From NCBI GenBank assembly GCA_016931325.1, contig JAFGFC010000090.1, positions 1 to 59,495 on the forward strand: DNA of 59,495 bases, given 5' to 3'. The translations under genes and the position numbers were made by a program. Source of the DNA: Spirochaetota bacterium. GTDB lineage: Bacteria; Spirochaetota; JAHITG01; JAFGFC01. Shown piece after piece: positions 43,972-53,399 of this stretch (position 1 is the first letter of the stretch; each line of letters starts with the position of its first letter). A model generated the notes under the pieces. It made no database searches. It was given only the letters and a program-made list of their open reading frames with translations, and had not been told where the DNA came from.

Positions 43972-45075
43972 ATGGCCAGAGTATTTCTTAAAAACATTAA
44001 AAAAATATACCCCAATGGCACTCAGGCTGTTTCAGAGGCTAATTTAGAAGTCAAAGATAAAGAGTTTGTGGTTCTGGTCGGTCCTTCCGGATGTGGAAAA
44101 TCAACGACCTTGAGAATGATCGCCGGATTAGAAGATATTACTGACGGTGAACTATATATAGGCGAAAAATTTGTTAACGATATCCCTCCTAAAGACAGAG
44201 ATATTGCTATGGTTTTTCAGAATTATGCCCTTTATCCTCATATGACCGTATATGACAATATTGCCTTTGGCCTGAAACTGAGAAAATATCCAAAAAATGT
44301 CATTAAAGAAAGGGTGGAAGAAGCGGCCAATATTCTTGGTATACAAAAATTATTATTCAACAAACCAAAAGAACTGTCCGGTGGACAAAAACAGAGGGTG
44401 GCTGTCGGCCGCGCTATTGTTCGTAAACCCCAGGTTTTTCTATTTGATGAACCTTTATCAAACCTTGATGCCAAATTACGCGTTGATATGCGTGCCGAGC
44501 TATCTAAATTACATACACGCCTTCAAACGACCATGATCTATGTTACTCATGACCAGACAGAAGCCATGACCATGGGGGAAAGGATCGTTGTCATGAAGGA
44601 TGGATATATACAGCAGATCGATACACCCCTTGAACTTTACCATAAACCGGACAACAAGTTCGTAGCCGGTTTTATAGGTTCTCCTCCCATGAATTTCCTC
44701 CAAATGGAAGTGTTACAGGAAAAAAATGATATCTGGCTGGACGAAGGCAGTTTTCGACTGAAAATCCCTAAAGATTATAAAGACATAGTCAAACCTTACA
44801 TTAATAAAAAAATTTTTATAGGGATCCGACCCGAACATATTTATGATAAACTTTTATACAAAGAATCAGCTCCTGAAACAACCGTCAAGTTGACCGTTGA
44901 AGTGGTGGAACCGCTAGGTTCAGAGATCCTCATTTATACATCGAGCGCCAAGAATCAGATCACAGCGAAAGTGGACACCCGAACCGAGGTTCACGTCAAT
45001 GAAGATATAGAAATGGTTTTTGATATGAGCAAGATCCACCTCTTTGATACAGAAACTGAAAAAGCGATCCTTTGA
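43972..45075 (+). CDS. Sugar ABC-transporter ATPase (MsmK/UgpC/MalK type)
   Basis: A 367-residue ATPase. Walker A GPSGCGKST, Q-loop region FQNYALYPHMTVYDN, signature LSGGQKQRVAVGRAI, Walker B VFLFDEPLSNLDA and the switch His in YVTHDQTEAM are intact, and a C-terminal TOBE-type regulatory domain (about 240-367) is present. It energises carbohydrate importers and in many bacteria one such protein serves several. No permease is adjacent, so it may be the shared subunit for importers such as the one using the lipoprotein at 28295. gltX begins 10 nt downstream. Confidence 0.93.
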   Translation: MARVFLKNIKKIYPNGTQAVSEANLEVKDKEFVVLVGPSGCGKSTTLRMIAGLEDITDGELYIGEKFVNDIPPKDRDIAMVFQNYALYPHMTVYDNIAFGLKLRKYPKNVIKERVEEAANILGIQKLLFNKPKELSGGQKQRVAVGRAIVRKPQVFLFDEPLSNLDAKLRVDMRAELSKLHTRLQTTMIYVTHDQTEAMTMGERIVVMKDGYIQQIDTPLELYHKPDNKFVAGFIGSPPMNFLQMEVLQEKNDIWLDEGSFRLKIPKDYKDIVKPYINKKIFIGIRPEHIYDKLLYKESAPETTVKLTVEVVEPLGSEILIYTSSAKNQITAKVDTRTEVHVNEDIEMVFDMSKIHLFDTETEKAIL

Positions 45076-45085
45076 TTATATTTAA

Positions 45086-46573
45086 ATGAGCCATATCCGG
45101 ACAAGATTTGCTCCTTCACCTACCGGTCATCTGCATATTGGCGGTGTACGTACCGCCCTTTATAATTGGTTGCTTTCCAGAAAGAACAAGGGAAAATTCA
45201 TTCTCCGTATAGAAGATACTGACCTTGAAAGATCGACAGAAGAATCTGTCAGGGCCATTCTGGATGGGATGAAATGGCTGGGTTTATTATGGGACGAGGG
45301 TCCTGAAATCGGAGGTCCTTTTGGACCTTACAAACAATCCGAACGTCTGATGATCTATCAATCCTTTATCGATCAGTTGCTGAAAGAAAATAAAGCCTAC
45401 AAATGTTATTGCTCGCAGGATGAAATCAATAAAAAAAAGGTAAAGGCTAAAAAAGCCAAAATACCCTATCAATATGACAGAACCTGCCGGCATCTGACTC
45501 CCCCTGAATTAGAAAAAAGAAAAAAAGACTCTTTTACCATCAGGTTAAAAATGGATTGGGATGAAGAGATCATATTCAATGATCTTGTCAGAGGAGAGGT
45601 TAAATTCCATACATCTCAATTCGACGATTTTATAATAGTAAAAAGTGACGGTTATCCTGTTTATAACTTTGCTGTTGTCATAGATGATGTCACCATGAAG
45701 ATCGATCATGTTATACGGGGAGATGACCATATATCGAACACTCCCCGCCAGATCCTTATCTATAAAGCCCTGGGGCTATCTCTGCCGGAATTCGCCCATC
45801 TACCCATGATACTGGGTGAGGACAAATCCAGATTGAGTAAAAGGCACGGAGCCACATCGGTCCAGCAATTCCGGGAGATGGGCTATCTGCCTGATGCCCT
45901 GATCAATTATCTGGCCCGTCTCGGCTGGTCATATGATGATTCCCAGGAGATATTCTCCAGAGAAGAACTGGTCCATAAATTTTCCCTGGAAAAGGTAAGT
46001 AAAAATTCAGCTGTTTTTAACTTTGATAAATTAAACTGGTTGAATAATTATTATATTCAACATCTGCCCCTGCAAGAAAAAGTCAGACTTTGCCTGCCCT
46101 TTCTCATTAAATCAAAATTGCTGACAGAAAAACAGGCTGATCAAAATCAAGATGTTTTAGAAAAGATCATTGATCTTTTAGGCCCTCGTATTATCCTGTT
46201 ATCCGATATCATACATCTTGGTGATTTCTTTTTCAAAAACCGGGTCGAGTTTACAAAAGAAGCCCTGGACAGGATCATTTTGAAATTTAATTGCTCATCA
46301 CTGTATGCTCAAATCTTGCAGTCATTGCCATCGATTATATCCTGGACCAAAGAAGAGATCATAAAAACATTCGAAGAACTTTCAAACCGGATGGATATTA
46401 AAAAGAAAGATTTTTTTCAAACGATACGGGTTGCCTTAACCGGCAGCCTCACTTCTCCTGACCTGATCGGGATTATGCTTATTCTAGGAAAAGAAAAGAC
46501 GATCTCGAGATTTCAGCAAGCCATTAATGCTATTGATAAAAATAATCTAAGGCCCAAAAATCCGACCGGGTAA
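45086..46573 (+). CDS. gltX: Glutamyl-tRNA synthetase
   Basis: A 495-residue class I synthetase. The HIGH-type motif is GHLHIGGVRTALYNWL and the KMSKS-type motif RLSKRHGATSV, both normal for GluRS. A Cys pair in YKCYCSQDEI and later residues fit the catalytic domain insertion. The C-terminal anticodon domain (about 330-495) is intact. Follows the ATPase gene by 10 nt without a clear ribosome-binding site, so translation may depend on the upstream gene. Confidence 0.96.
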   Translation: MSHIRTRFAPSPTGHLHIGGVRTALYNWLLSRKNKGKFILRIEDTDLERSTEESVRAILDGMKWLGLLWDEGPEIGGPFGPYKQSERLMIYQSFIDQLLKENKAYKCYCSQDEINKKKVKAKKAKIPYQYDRTCRHLTPPELEKRKKDSFTIRLKMDWDEEIIFNDLVRGEVKFHTSQFDDFIIVKSDGYPVYNFAVVIDDVTMKIDHVIRGDDHISNTPRQILIYKALGLSLPEFAHLPMILGEDKSRLSKRHGATSVQQFREMGYLPDALINYLARLGWSYDDSQEIFSREELVHKFSLEKVSKNSAVFNFDKLNWLNNYYIQHLPLQEKVRLCLPFLIKSKLLTEKQADQNQDVLEKIIDLLGPRIILLSDIIHLGDFFFKNRVEFTKEALDRIILKFNCSSLYAQILQSLPSIISWTKEEIIKTFEELSNRMDIKKKDFFQTIRVALTGSLTSPDLIGIMLILGKEKTISRFQQAINAIDKNNLRPKNPTG

Positions 46574-46607
46574 TACACGTTATCATCAAATTCTGAAATA
46601 ATAGTAA

Positions 46608-46636
46608 TTGATGCTGCAAATAAAAATATATATATT
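46608..46636 (+). promoter_or_regulatory. Promoter of coaX
   Basis: TTGATG (46608-46613), 17 nt, TATATT (46631-46636). AAAGGGGTG lies 10 nt or so before the ATG at 46675. Nothing else is visible in the 101-nt gap. Confidence 0.5.
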
Positions 46637-46674
46637 TATAAATTAACTCTATTGCAAAGGGGTGAAGTTATTAA

Positions 46675-47436
46675 ATGCTTTTAGCCATAGATATAGGCAA
46701 TACGAATATCGTTATCGGTGTTTTTCAAGACAAAACGTTGCTTGATAAATGGAGAATTTCCACACAGATTAACAAAACAGAAGATGAATATATGTCCCTG
46801 CTTGATTCCTATCTGAATAAAAAAAAGTATCATTTTCATTCCGGTATCATATCCAGCGTTGTCCCTTCCCTTGATAAAGTGTTTGAAAATCTGTTTAAAA
46901 AGATGTTACGGATCAAACCCATTATTGTTTCCCATAAATTAAATCTCGGTATTCACCCAAGGTATAAAAATCCGGATGAGATCGGTGCTGACAGACTGGT
47001 TAATGCTGCGGCAGCGTGTAAACTATATTCTGCCCCCTTGATCATCATTGATTTTGGCACGGCCATTACTGTTTGTTATGTAGATAAAGATAATATTTAT
47101 CATGGAGGATTGATCCTGCCGGGTATTAATTTAATGCGTCATTTACTTCATAGTCAAACCGCGAAATTACCGGAAGTAGAGATAGTGAAACCGGACTGGA
47201 TAATCGGAGAAAATACTGAAAAAGCCATCCAGGCAGGGCTTTTTTATCAAACGGCAGGCTCAATGAATTATATTATTGATCTGCTCCTGAAAAAGTACGA
47301 TAAAAAGTCTAAAATCATCTTAACAGGGGGTCAGGCCAGTCTTTTTAATGATCATTTAGGTCATAAAACCATTATTGAACATGATTTAACCTTGAAGGGT
47401 CTTCAAATTATTTTTAGTCTAAATACCGGAGGATAA
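46675..47436 (+). CDS. coaX: Type III pantothenate kinase CoaX
   Basis: A 253-residue enzyme for the first step of coenzyme A synthesis. It shows LLAIDIGNTNIVIGVF (phosphate-binding P loop of the ASKHA fold), PDEIGADRLVNAAAA and IIDFGTAITVCYVD with the catalytic Asp. GGLILPGINLM and the C-terminal GGQA are also typical. Type III enzymes are not inhibited by CoA. The next gene has its ribosome-binding site inside the end of coaX. Confidence 0.95.
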   Translation: MLLAIDIGNTNIVIGVFQDKTLLDKWRISTQINKTEDEYMSLLDSYLNKKKYHFHSGIISSVVPSLDKVFENLFKKMLRIKPIIVSHKLNLGIHPRYKNPDEIGADRLVNAAAACKLYSAPLIIIDFGTAITVCYVDKDNIYHGGLILPGINLMRHLLHSQTAKLPEVEIVKPDWIIGENTEKAIQAGLFYQTAGSMNYIIDLLLKKYDKKSKIILTGGQASLFNDHLGHKTIIEHDLTLKGLQIIFSLNTGG

Positions 47437-47438
47437 GA

Positions 47439-48785
47439 ATGAAAATCTATATTGTTTCAGCACAATATATCGGAAGTATAACCGGTGGCGGAGGCATCCA
47501 TGTGGTTGATCTTTCCAGAGAACTGTCCAAACTCGGTCATGGTGTCATTGTTATTTCCATGGGAATAGGTGATAATAAAAAAGAGGAAACGGTTACCTTG
47601 AGTGATCCCTTTAATCCGGACCCCACAAAAAGGGAATCCAAAGTAAAAGTATTCAGATTCTGGACCAAGGATTCCCATCATATATCCGGTCCATTCGAAG
47701 GATCAAAACTGGAAGAGATCAACCGATTAGAAGAATTTGGCAGGCAGGTGCTTCAATTCCTGAAAAAGATCAAGGATAAGTCTGTTATTCATCTGCATGG
47801 ACATTTTATGATACCCAGTATAGCCAAAGAGTTACGAGATAAAGATAATTTTCGTATCATTACTTCAATTCATACATTTGAATCGTTATCAGAGGCGCGC
47901 AAAGGGAAAGACGGGGCCGGAGCGAAATTTATTGAATTCATGCAGGAAAAGGAACGTCAGGCTATTAAATATTCTGATTATCTGGTGGTGAGGAGCCATG
48001 CGGTAAAGGATCAAATAACTTCGCTTTTCCCCGCTGATGTAAAAAACGCTAATATAGAGATCATATCCAGTGGTGTGTCTTCCGTTTTCATCCACCATCC
48101 TTCTCTGGGCGGAGATAAACTCGATCTTTTAAAACAGAAATATCGTATTAAAGGAAAATTTATCTTTAATTTGAACCGGATCGATCCTTCTAAAGGCATC
48201 GAGTATGGTATAGAAGCCCTTCCCAAATTAATAAAAAAATTAAAAAAAACCGAAGGAAAAACCAGCCGGGGTGTCTCTATGGTCATAGCCGGGATGATAG
48301 AGGATAAGAATCAGTGGTACCTTGAAAGACTGGAAAAGATCGTTAAAAAGCTGGGAGTTGATAAAAGCGTATCCTTCTATACCGATATCAGCGAGGAGGA
48401 TAAGATCGGCCTTTTTAATCTGGCTGATGTGTTTTTATTATCATCTATTATTGAACCATTTGGAATAACCATTGTTGAAGCCTTATCGAAAAATGTTCCT
48501 GTTGTGACGGCAGGAGTAGAAGGCCCTATGGATATCATGGGGGTTAGAAAAGTAGAAAAACCTTTTATCTGGGGAAATGGGGGATTGGTTGTCTATTATA
48601 ATAATCCCTTAAAACGTTCAGAATATATCAGCGAATCTCTCTTTGCTGTTTTTAAAAACCCGGAAAAAGTATCAAAACTTATTGAAAAAGGAAAGAAAAA
48701 AGTGCTCAGTATTTACGCCTGGGAATCGCTTGTTCAGAAGAAATTAAGTATTTACAGGAAGGCTCTGGCTATTAAAAGGAAATAG
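47439..48785 (+). CDS. Glycosyltransferase family 4 (glycogen/sucrose-synthase-like)
   Basis: A 448-residue GT-B enzyme. The N-terminal domain has SITGGGGIHVVDLSRELSKLGH, and the C-terminal domain has NRIDPSKGIEYGIEAL and LADVFLLSSIIEPFGITIVEAL, the E-x7-E nucleotide-sugar site. Such enzymes move a sugar from UDP- or ADP-sugar to an acceptor. Resemblance is closest to glycogen synthase-like and mannosylfructose-phosphate synthase-like GT4 members; the acceptor is unknown. GGAGG at 47429 lies in the coaX end. A GT2 gene follows 25 nt later. Confidence 0.88.
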   Translation: MKIYIVSAQYIGSITGGGGIHVVDLSRELSKLGHGVIVISMGIGDNKKEETVTLSDPFNPDPTKRESKVKVFRFWTKDSHHISGPFEGSKLEEINRLEEFGRQVLQFLKKIKDKSVIHLHGHFMIPSIAKELRDKDNFRIITSIHTFESLSEARKGKDGAGAKFIEFMQEKERQAIKYSDYLVVRSHAVKDQITSLFPADVKNANIEIISSGVSSVFIHHPSLGGDKLDLLKQKYRIKGKFIFNLNRIDPSKGIEYGIEALPKLIKKLKKTEGKTSRGVSMVIAGMIEDKNQWYLERLEKIVKKLGVDKSVSFYTDISEEDKIGLFNLADVFLLSSIIEPFGITIVEALSKNVPVVTAGVEGPMDIMGVRKVEKPFIWGNGGLVVYYNNPLKRSEYISESLFAVFKNPEKVSKLIEKGKKKVLSIYAWESLVQKKLSIYRKALAIKRK

Positions 48786-48810
48786 GGGCTTTTTTGTCTT
48801 TCATGAAATC

Positions 48811-49683
48811 ATGAACCCGCTTATATCAGTTATTATTCCCACTTATAACCGGGCCGGTTTTATTCAAAAAGCGGTTCTGTCTGTTTTACATCAGACCCTG
48901 GAAGATTTCGAGCTGTTGATCATAGATGACGGTTCCTCTGATAACAGCCGTGATATTATTCTTTCGATCAAAGACTCCCGCCTTAAATATTATTATCATG
49001 AACCCAATCATGGAGTTGCCTTCAGCCGCAATGAGGGGATCAAGCGGTCCCAGGCCGGCCTTTTGGCCTTTTTAGATTCTGATGATACATGGGAGGATCA
49101 AAAATTAGAGACACAATACAAAGCCATGGAGAAACATTCTGAATATTTAATCTCCCATACCGAAGAAAAGTGGTATAAATCAGGCAGAATTTTAAACCCC
49201 CGCACCATTCACAGGAAACATCATGGTGATATTTTCGAACAGTCTTTGAAATTATGTGCCATCAGCATGTCAACCGTTATGATCAAAAAAGAACTTTTTA
49301 AGAGAGTCGGTCTTTTTGATGAAAAATTAAAGGTCTGCGAGGATTATGATATGTGGCTCAGAGTCACATCCCGATTTCCCGTCCTTCTTATTCCCCATGT
49401 TCTCACAATCAAACAGGGTGGTCATAAAGATCAGATCTCACAACAATATATCGGTATGGATAAGTGCAGGATCTACTCACTTGCCAAGCTGGTTGAAAGC
49501 GGAATATTATCCGATCATAAATTAAAGTTAACCCTGGATGAACTGGACACAAAATGCGATATTTACGGAAAGGGATGTTTTAAACATGGTCATGAAAAAG
49601 AAGGGATTTTTTTTCTAAATTTTAGTAATCAAAATAAATTCAATTTTGAAAAAATAAATTTATCGTTGAAAGTTAAACATTAG
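48811..49683 (+). CDS. Glycosyltransferase family 2
   Basis: A 290-residue GT-A enzyme with ISVIIPTYNRAGFIQKAV, the nucleotide-binding IIDDGSSDNS and the metal-binding LAFLDSDDTWEDQ (DxD). GLFDEKLKVCEDYDMWLR supplies the ED motif. The donor and acceptor are not predictable; probably a cell-surface polysaccharide enzyme that works with the preceding GT4. Confidence 0.88.
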   Translation: MNPLISVIIPTYNRAGFIQKAVLSVLHQTLEDFELLIIDDGSSDNSRDIILSIKDSRLKYYYHEPNHGVAFSRNEGIKRSQAGLLAFLDSDDTWEDQKLETQYKAMEKHSEYLISHTEEKWYKSGRILNPRTIHRKHHGDIFEQSLKLCAISMSTVMIKKELFKRVGLFDEKLKVCEDYDMWLRVTSRFPVLLIPHVLTIKQGGHKDQISQQYIGMDKCRIYSLAKLVESGILSDHKLKLTLDELDTKCDIYGKGCFKHGHEKEGIFFLNFSNQNKFNFEKINLSLKVKH

Positions 49684-49710
49684 AACATCGTTTTAAATTC
49701 CTTTTCATTT

Positions 49711-51069
49711 ATGGAAAACAATAATAAACTATACAGGTTCATTAAAGATAAACTTTTCATTGTTTCCGGTCTTAACAAACAGAATGAAATAGCACGTTTA
49801 ATCTTCGAAATCCTGAAAAAATACAATTATTCGTTAAACGAAATGCTCGCTTTAAAAGAAATCAAAGACTACCGAAAGGACAGGATCTTTGACTTTAACA
49901 GGATAAAAAAAATACTCATCAATTTAAGGTATCCTGAAACCTCAAAACAGGGTCAAATAAGAAATAATGATATATTTTTACCGCCATTACATAAATCAAA
50001 ATTTAATCGAAAATATTTTTATTCCGGTTCATTCAAGCCCCGGAAGATATACGTTGAGAAAAAAGCCTTATCATCACCCCTCTCCCTCAAGATATTGTCA
50101 CAATTCGGCCACATGAAACCTGTTTTAATTGACAGGTTAAAAGATATCCAAAGGGACCACGGCTCTTTTCTTTCCACTATGGGAAAAGACGAATTATTTC
50201 TTGTCCATCAAAATTATGATATAATCAAGCCCTGCCCCTGTTCTAAAAATGTGTTATCTTGCGGATACTATATATTGAATATTGGATTTGGATGTCCTTA
50301 TGACTGTTCGTACTGTTATCTCCAGCATTACAGCAATTTTCCCGGCATTATCCTTCCTGTTAATATAAATGATATCCTTGAAAAACTGGGATACTATCTG
50401 AAAAAATCTATAATACCTATGAGGCGTATAGGAACGGGGGAATTTACCGATTCTCTTGCCTTAGATCCTGTAACGGGATACACTATACCACTTTTGAACT
50501 TTTTTGAATCCTCTGACTATATCTTGGAACTAAAGACGAAAAGCACCCATATCCATGAACTGTTAAATCACAGGCCCTTGAAGAATGTTGTTGTCGCCTG
50601 GTCTGTTAATCCTCAAAAGGTGATCGATCAGGAAGAATGGTTCACGCCTTCACTCGATGAACGATTGAGGGCTGCTGAATCAATTCAAAGAGCCGGTTAT
50701 CCTGTGGCCTTTCATTTTGATCCCATTCTGTATTACCCCGCCTGGGAAAAAGACTATGATAGTGTAATAGACAAAATCTTCACCTATACACGTGGCCATA
50801 TTTCCTGGATAAGTCTGGGGACCTTGCGTTTTCACAGAAGCCTGAAATCTATTATTGAATTGAGGTTTCCTCAGAATAAAATACTCGACAGCGAACTTTT
50901 GATCGATCCATCTGATAAGAAAATGCGTTATCCTCACTTTGTCAGAAAATCGATTTTGTCCCGAATGATCAGGACATTACGGTCATATAATAAGCATATT
51001 AATATTTATCTTTGCATGGAGCCCGGGAAAGTCTGGACTGAATTGAATATCCGTTTAAATAAATTTTAA
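49711..51069 (+). CDS. Radical SAM protein, spore photoproduct lyase-like
   Basis: A 452-residue protein. The [4Fe-4S]-binding motif is GFGCPYDCSYCYLQ (about residue 193). An additional Cys-rich PCPCSKNVLSC precedes it. Spore photoproduct lyase has EASCTSD with the hydrogen-donor Cys at the next conserved block; here the aligned block is GTGEFTDSLALD, so that Cys is replaced. The protein therefore belongs to the SPL-like radical SAM group, without evidence of thymine-dimer repair. The first 140 or so residues, rich in Lys and Asn, look like a separate helical domain. No ribosome-binding site is obvious. Confidence 0.82.
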   Translation: MENNNKLYRFIKDKLFIVSGLNKQNEIARLIFEILKKYNYSLNEMLALKEIKDYRKDRIFDFNRIKKILINLRYPETSKQGQIRNNDIFLPPLHKSKFNRKYFYSGSFKPRKIYVEKKALSSPLSLKILSQFGHMKPVLIDRLKDIQRDHGSFLSTMGKDELFLVHQNYDIIKPCPCSKNVLSCGYYILNIGFGCPYDCSYCYLQHYSNFPGIILPVNINDILEKLGYYLKKSIIPMRRIGTGEFTDSLALDPVTGYTIPLLNFFESSDYILELKTKSTHIHELLNHRPLKNVVVAWSVNPQKVIDQEEWFTPSLDERLRAAESIQRAGYPVAFHFDPILYYPAWEKDYDSVIDKIFTYTRGHISWISLGTLRFHRSLKSIIELRFPQNKILDSELLIDPSDKKMRYPHFVRKSILSRMIRTLRSYNKHINIYLCMEPGKVWTELNIRLNKF

Positions 51070-51079
51070 TTTTATTATC

Positions 51080-51108
51080 TTGACAACATAGTCAATATTA
51101 TTTATTAT
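51080..51108 (+). promoter_or_regulatory. Promoter of pgsA
   Basis: TTGACA (51080-51085), 17 nt, TATTAT (51103-51108). The -10 ends 8 nt before the ATG, so the transcript should begin at or within a few bases of the start codon. Confidence 0.7.
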
Positions 51109-51116
51109 TATTTCAA

Positions 51117-51713
51117 ATGCCCCTTGATAAAAAAATATTTAATATTTCCAATATTCTCACTATTTCACGTGTTCTTATTCTGCCTTTTGTTGTGATCGTA
51201 TTAAAAAAGAATACGTACCAGTATAATTTTATCTTCCTGGGAATATTATTGTTTATGATCCTCACAGACTTTCTGGATGGATATTTTGCCAGGAAATTCG
51301 ATCTTACCAGTTCCCTGGGGAAGATACTTGACCCCGTTTCTGACAAGATCATCATTATTGTCATTACCTTTCTCATCACAAAATACAGAAACTTTCCCTT
51401 ATGGGCTTTTTACATTATGGCAGGTCGTGAACTCGTCATTTTATTGGGCGCTGTGGTGATATTTAGGAAAAGAAAAATACTTGTGACTTCAAATATTATT
51501 GGAAAATTTTCTGTTTTCCTTATCACGCTTTCCATTTTAGGGTATATCTTTCTTGATGCGCGTTATAACCCGTTGCCCTTTATTCTGCTGATCATAGGTA
51601 TAATAATCTATTTAATCTCTTTTGTAAGTTATACGGTAAGATATCTGGTTATGATGTCATACACACCCAGACTGGAAAAGTACAAAATATTCACAGATTC
51701 AAGATTCTTTTAA
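51117..51713 (+). CDS. pgsA: CDP-diacylglycerol-glycerol-3-phosphate 3-phosphatidyltransferase
   Basis: A 198-residue membrane enzyme making phosphatidylglycerol phosphate. The CDP-alcohol phosphatidyltransferase motif is complete: DFLDGYFARKF, then a spaced G and D residues in LGKILDPVSDK. About six hydrophobic helices are visible. It could also be a related CDP-alcohol transferase, but the length and motif favour PgsA. It converges on flaA with 2 nt between. Confidence 0.9.
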   Translation: MPLDKKIFNISNILTISRVLILPFVVIVLKKNTYQYNFIFLGILLFMILTDFLDGYFARKFDLTSSLGKILDPVSDKIIIIVITFLITKYRNFPLWAFYIMAGRELVILLGAVVIFRKRKILVTSNIIGKFSVFLITLSILGYIFLDARYNPLPFILLIIGIIIYLISFVSYTVRYLVMMSYTPRLEKYKIFTDSRFF

Positions 51714-51715
51714 GT

Positions 51716-52504
51716 TTACTTGGTTGAAGTTTCGCTACCACCAGTGCCTGACGTTTTCTTCTCTTCCTTGTAAGAGGTAACTTCTTCCCATCTTTCGACA
51801 CCTCTTTCATTTATCATATTGTCACCATCATAGGTATCCGTATAGGTATCTACAATAGCTTCAATAGTGTCGAGATAGAGATAATATACCCCTACGATCT
51901 CATTAGGATCATGCCGAATGATAATTCTGGTGATATCCATTGGCTTATACTGAGGTACATATTTAGTGTAATAAGGAATATACATGGGGATCCTGGCAGG
52001 CATATGTTTCCATCCACGGAAATTCAAAGAACCCAGGTCAATAGGGTATTCTACACCCTGGTAACTTTTAACCCAGATCTCCAGTCTATGCCTGTAGTTT
52101 CTTCCACAGGCCCATATAGAGAGACCTTTTAGTTTTCCAACAACTCTTATAGGTGTGGGAGGAGTGATCTCTGTCCATGTAAATCCTCTGTGGTAGGTCC
52201 AGGCTTTGAGACCCAGACAATACTGCTGTGAGCCATATTTTGATTTATATGCATCAGTAGCGGGAGCACCAACAACTTTTTTAACTCTGGCCATACCCTG
52301 GTCTGAAGGCATCAAAGCCCTCCAGGTATCGGAATTTTCAAAATCCTCAATGAGTTTTAGCTCAAGATTTTGTTGACTTGTATCACGAGGAAAAAACAGT
52401 CCTGAAAATTCTGTCCCTGTTTGTTTCCCCGCGGTTTCCTGTTGTGCAAAGCTGATACCGCACAAAACAAATAAAATAATTAAAATGCTGGTGATCCTTC
52501 TCAT
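51716..52504 (-). CDS. flaA: Flagellar filament outer-layer (sheath) protein FlaA, copy 2
   Basis: A 262-residue secreted protein with signal peptide (about 1-20, ending SFAQ). The body shows LIEDFENSDTWRALMPSD, LSIWACGRNYRHRLEIWV and GSLNFRGWKHMPARIPMYIP, blocks shared with the next gene and with spirochaete FlaA. These proteins sheath the periplasmic flagellar filament core. It is the second gene of a flaA pair from the promoter at 53325. The pair is the best taxonomic marker in the window. Confidence 0.9.
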   Translation of the reverse strand: MRRITSILIILFVLCGISFAQQETAGKQTGTEFSGLFFPRDTSQQNLELKLIEDFENSDTWRALMPSDQGMARVKKVVGAPATDAYKSKYGSQQYCLGLKAWTYHRGFTWTEITPPTPIRVVGKLKGLSIWACGRNYRHRLEIWVKSYQGVEYPIDLGSLNFRGWKHMPARIPMYIPYYTKYVPQYKPMDITRIIIRHDPNEIVGVYYLYLDTIEAIVDTYTDTYDGDNMINERGVERWEEVTSYKEEKKTSGTGGSETSTK

Positions 52505-52528
52505 GGCCTTTACTCCTTTGATAAATTT

Positions 52529-53278
52529 TTACCAATTATCTTTGAGATCATAACCATCATATCGCTGAATATAAACATCTGTTATGACCTTCATGTGATC
52601 TATATACAGATAAAATCGATCGGCTTTTTCATCAGGATCAGATCGTAAAACATATTTGATGAATTTTAATGGTTTTTCTGCCGGTAAATATTTCTGTTCC
52701 TGAGGGATATAGCTGGGAAGATCCCTTGACAGATTGCGCCAGCCCGGGAAATTTAATTTTCCCATATCCAGAGGATAGATAAACCCGTTAAAATCTTTGA
52801 TCCAGATCTCTAAATTGTACCGATAATTCCTTCCGGCCACCCAGACATCAATAGATTTACATTTTCCGGGTATAGGGATGAATCTTTCGTTTTCAGGATT
52901 AGGAATAGGAATAGCGAAAAGCGGCTGAATATCAGGATACATCTGGGGAGAATACACAGGGGGTAGAACTTCCATAAAATTATATCCTTTTGTTTTGAAC
53001 GCGGTTTTCGCGCCCAGACACCATTTTTTCTTCTCTGCAGGGACGGCCAGACTCCAGGGGCCTCCTTCAAATTCTTTAATACCGGTTTTTTCTTTATCAC
53101 TATTCTCTGATGTTTCACCAATGATCCATTTGGAGATATCTTCTTTTTTCTCAAAGTCAGCCAGTACAGGAGCCTGAATGCTGACAACTTTCTGAACGAT
53201 TATCTCCTGGGATATTAAAGTAGAAATACTGGTAAGCAAAAGAAGAACCGAAAAAATGATTGTAAAAATCCTTTGCAT
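52529..53278 (-). CDS. flaA: Flagellar filament outer-layer (sheath) protein FlaA, copy 1
   Basis: A 249-residue paralogue of the next gene with signal peptide (about 1-23). DFEKKEDISKW, then IDVWVAGRNYRYNLEIWIKDF and MGKLNFPGWRNLSRDLPSYIP, match its partner closely. It has an AAGGAG ribosome-binding site and the strongest promoter in the window. Two different FlaA subunits are common in spirochaetes. No other flagellar gene is present here. Confidence 0.9.
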   Translation of the reverse strand: MQRIFTIIFSVLLLLTSISTLISQEIIVQKVVSIQAPVLADFEKKEDISKWIIGETSENSDKEKTGIKEFEGGPWSLAVPAEKKKWCLGAKTAFKTKGYNFMEVLPPVYSPQMYPDIQPLFAIPIPNPENERFIPIPGKCKSIDVWVAGRNYRYNLEIWIKDFNGFIYPLDMGKLNFPGWRNLSRDLPSYIPQEQKYLPAEKPLKFIKYVLRSDPDEKADRFYLYIDHMKVITDVYIQRYDGYDLKDNW

Positions 53279-53324
53279 TTTACTTCTCCTTTTAATTTTT
53301 AATCTTATCTATATATCTATAAAA

Positions 53325-53353
53325 ATTCTACCATATTTACAACAAAATGTCAA
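53325..53353 (-). promoter_or_regulatory. Promoter of the flaA pair
   Basis: Minus-strand TTGACA (53348-53353), 17 nt, TAGAAT (53325-53330), about 47 nt before the ATG with an AAGGAG site. The housekeeping-like hexamers argue against control by the flagellar sigma-28. The leader holds no gene. Confidence 0.8.
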
Positions 53354-53399
53354 GTCCTTTACGGGCCTGCTTTGTATATCGGCAAAAAGCATAAGAAAT

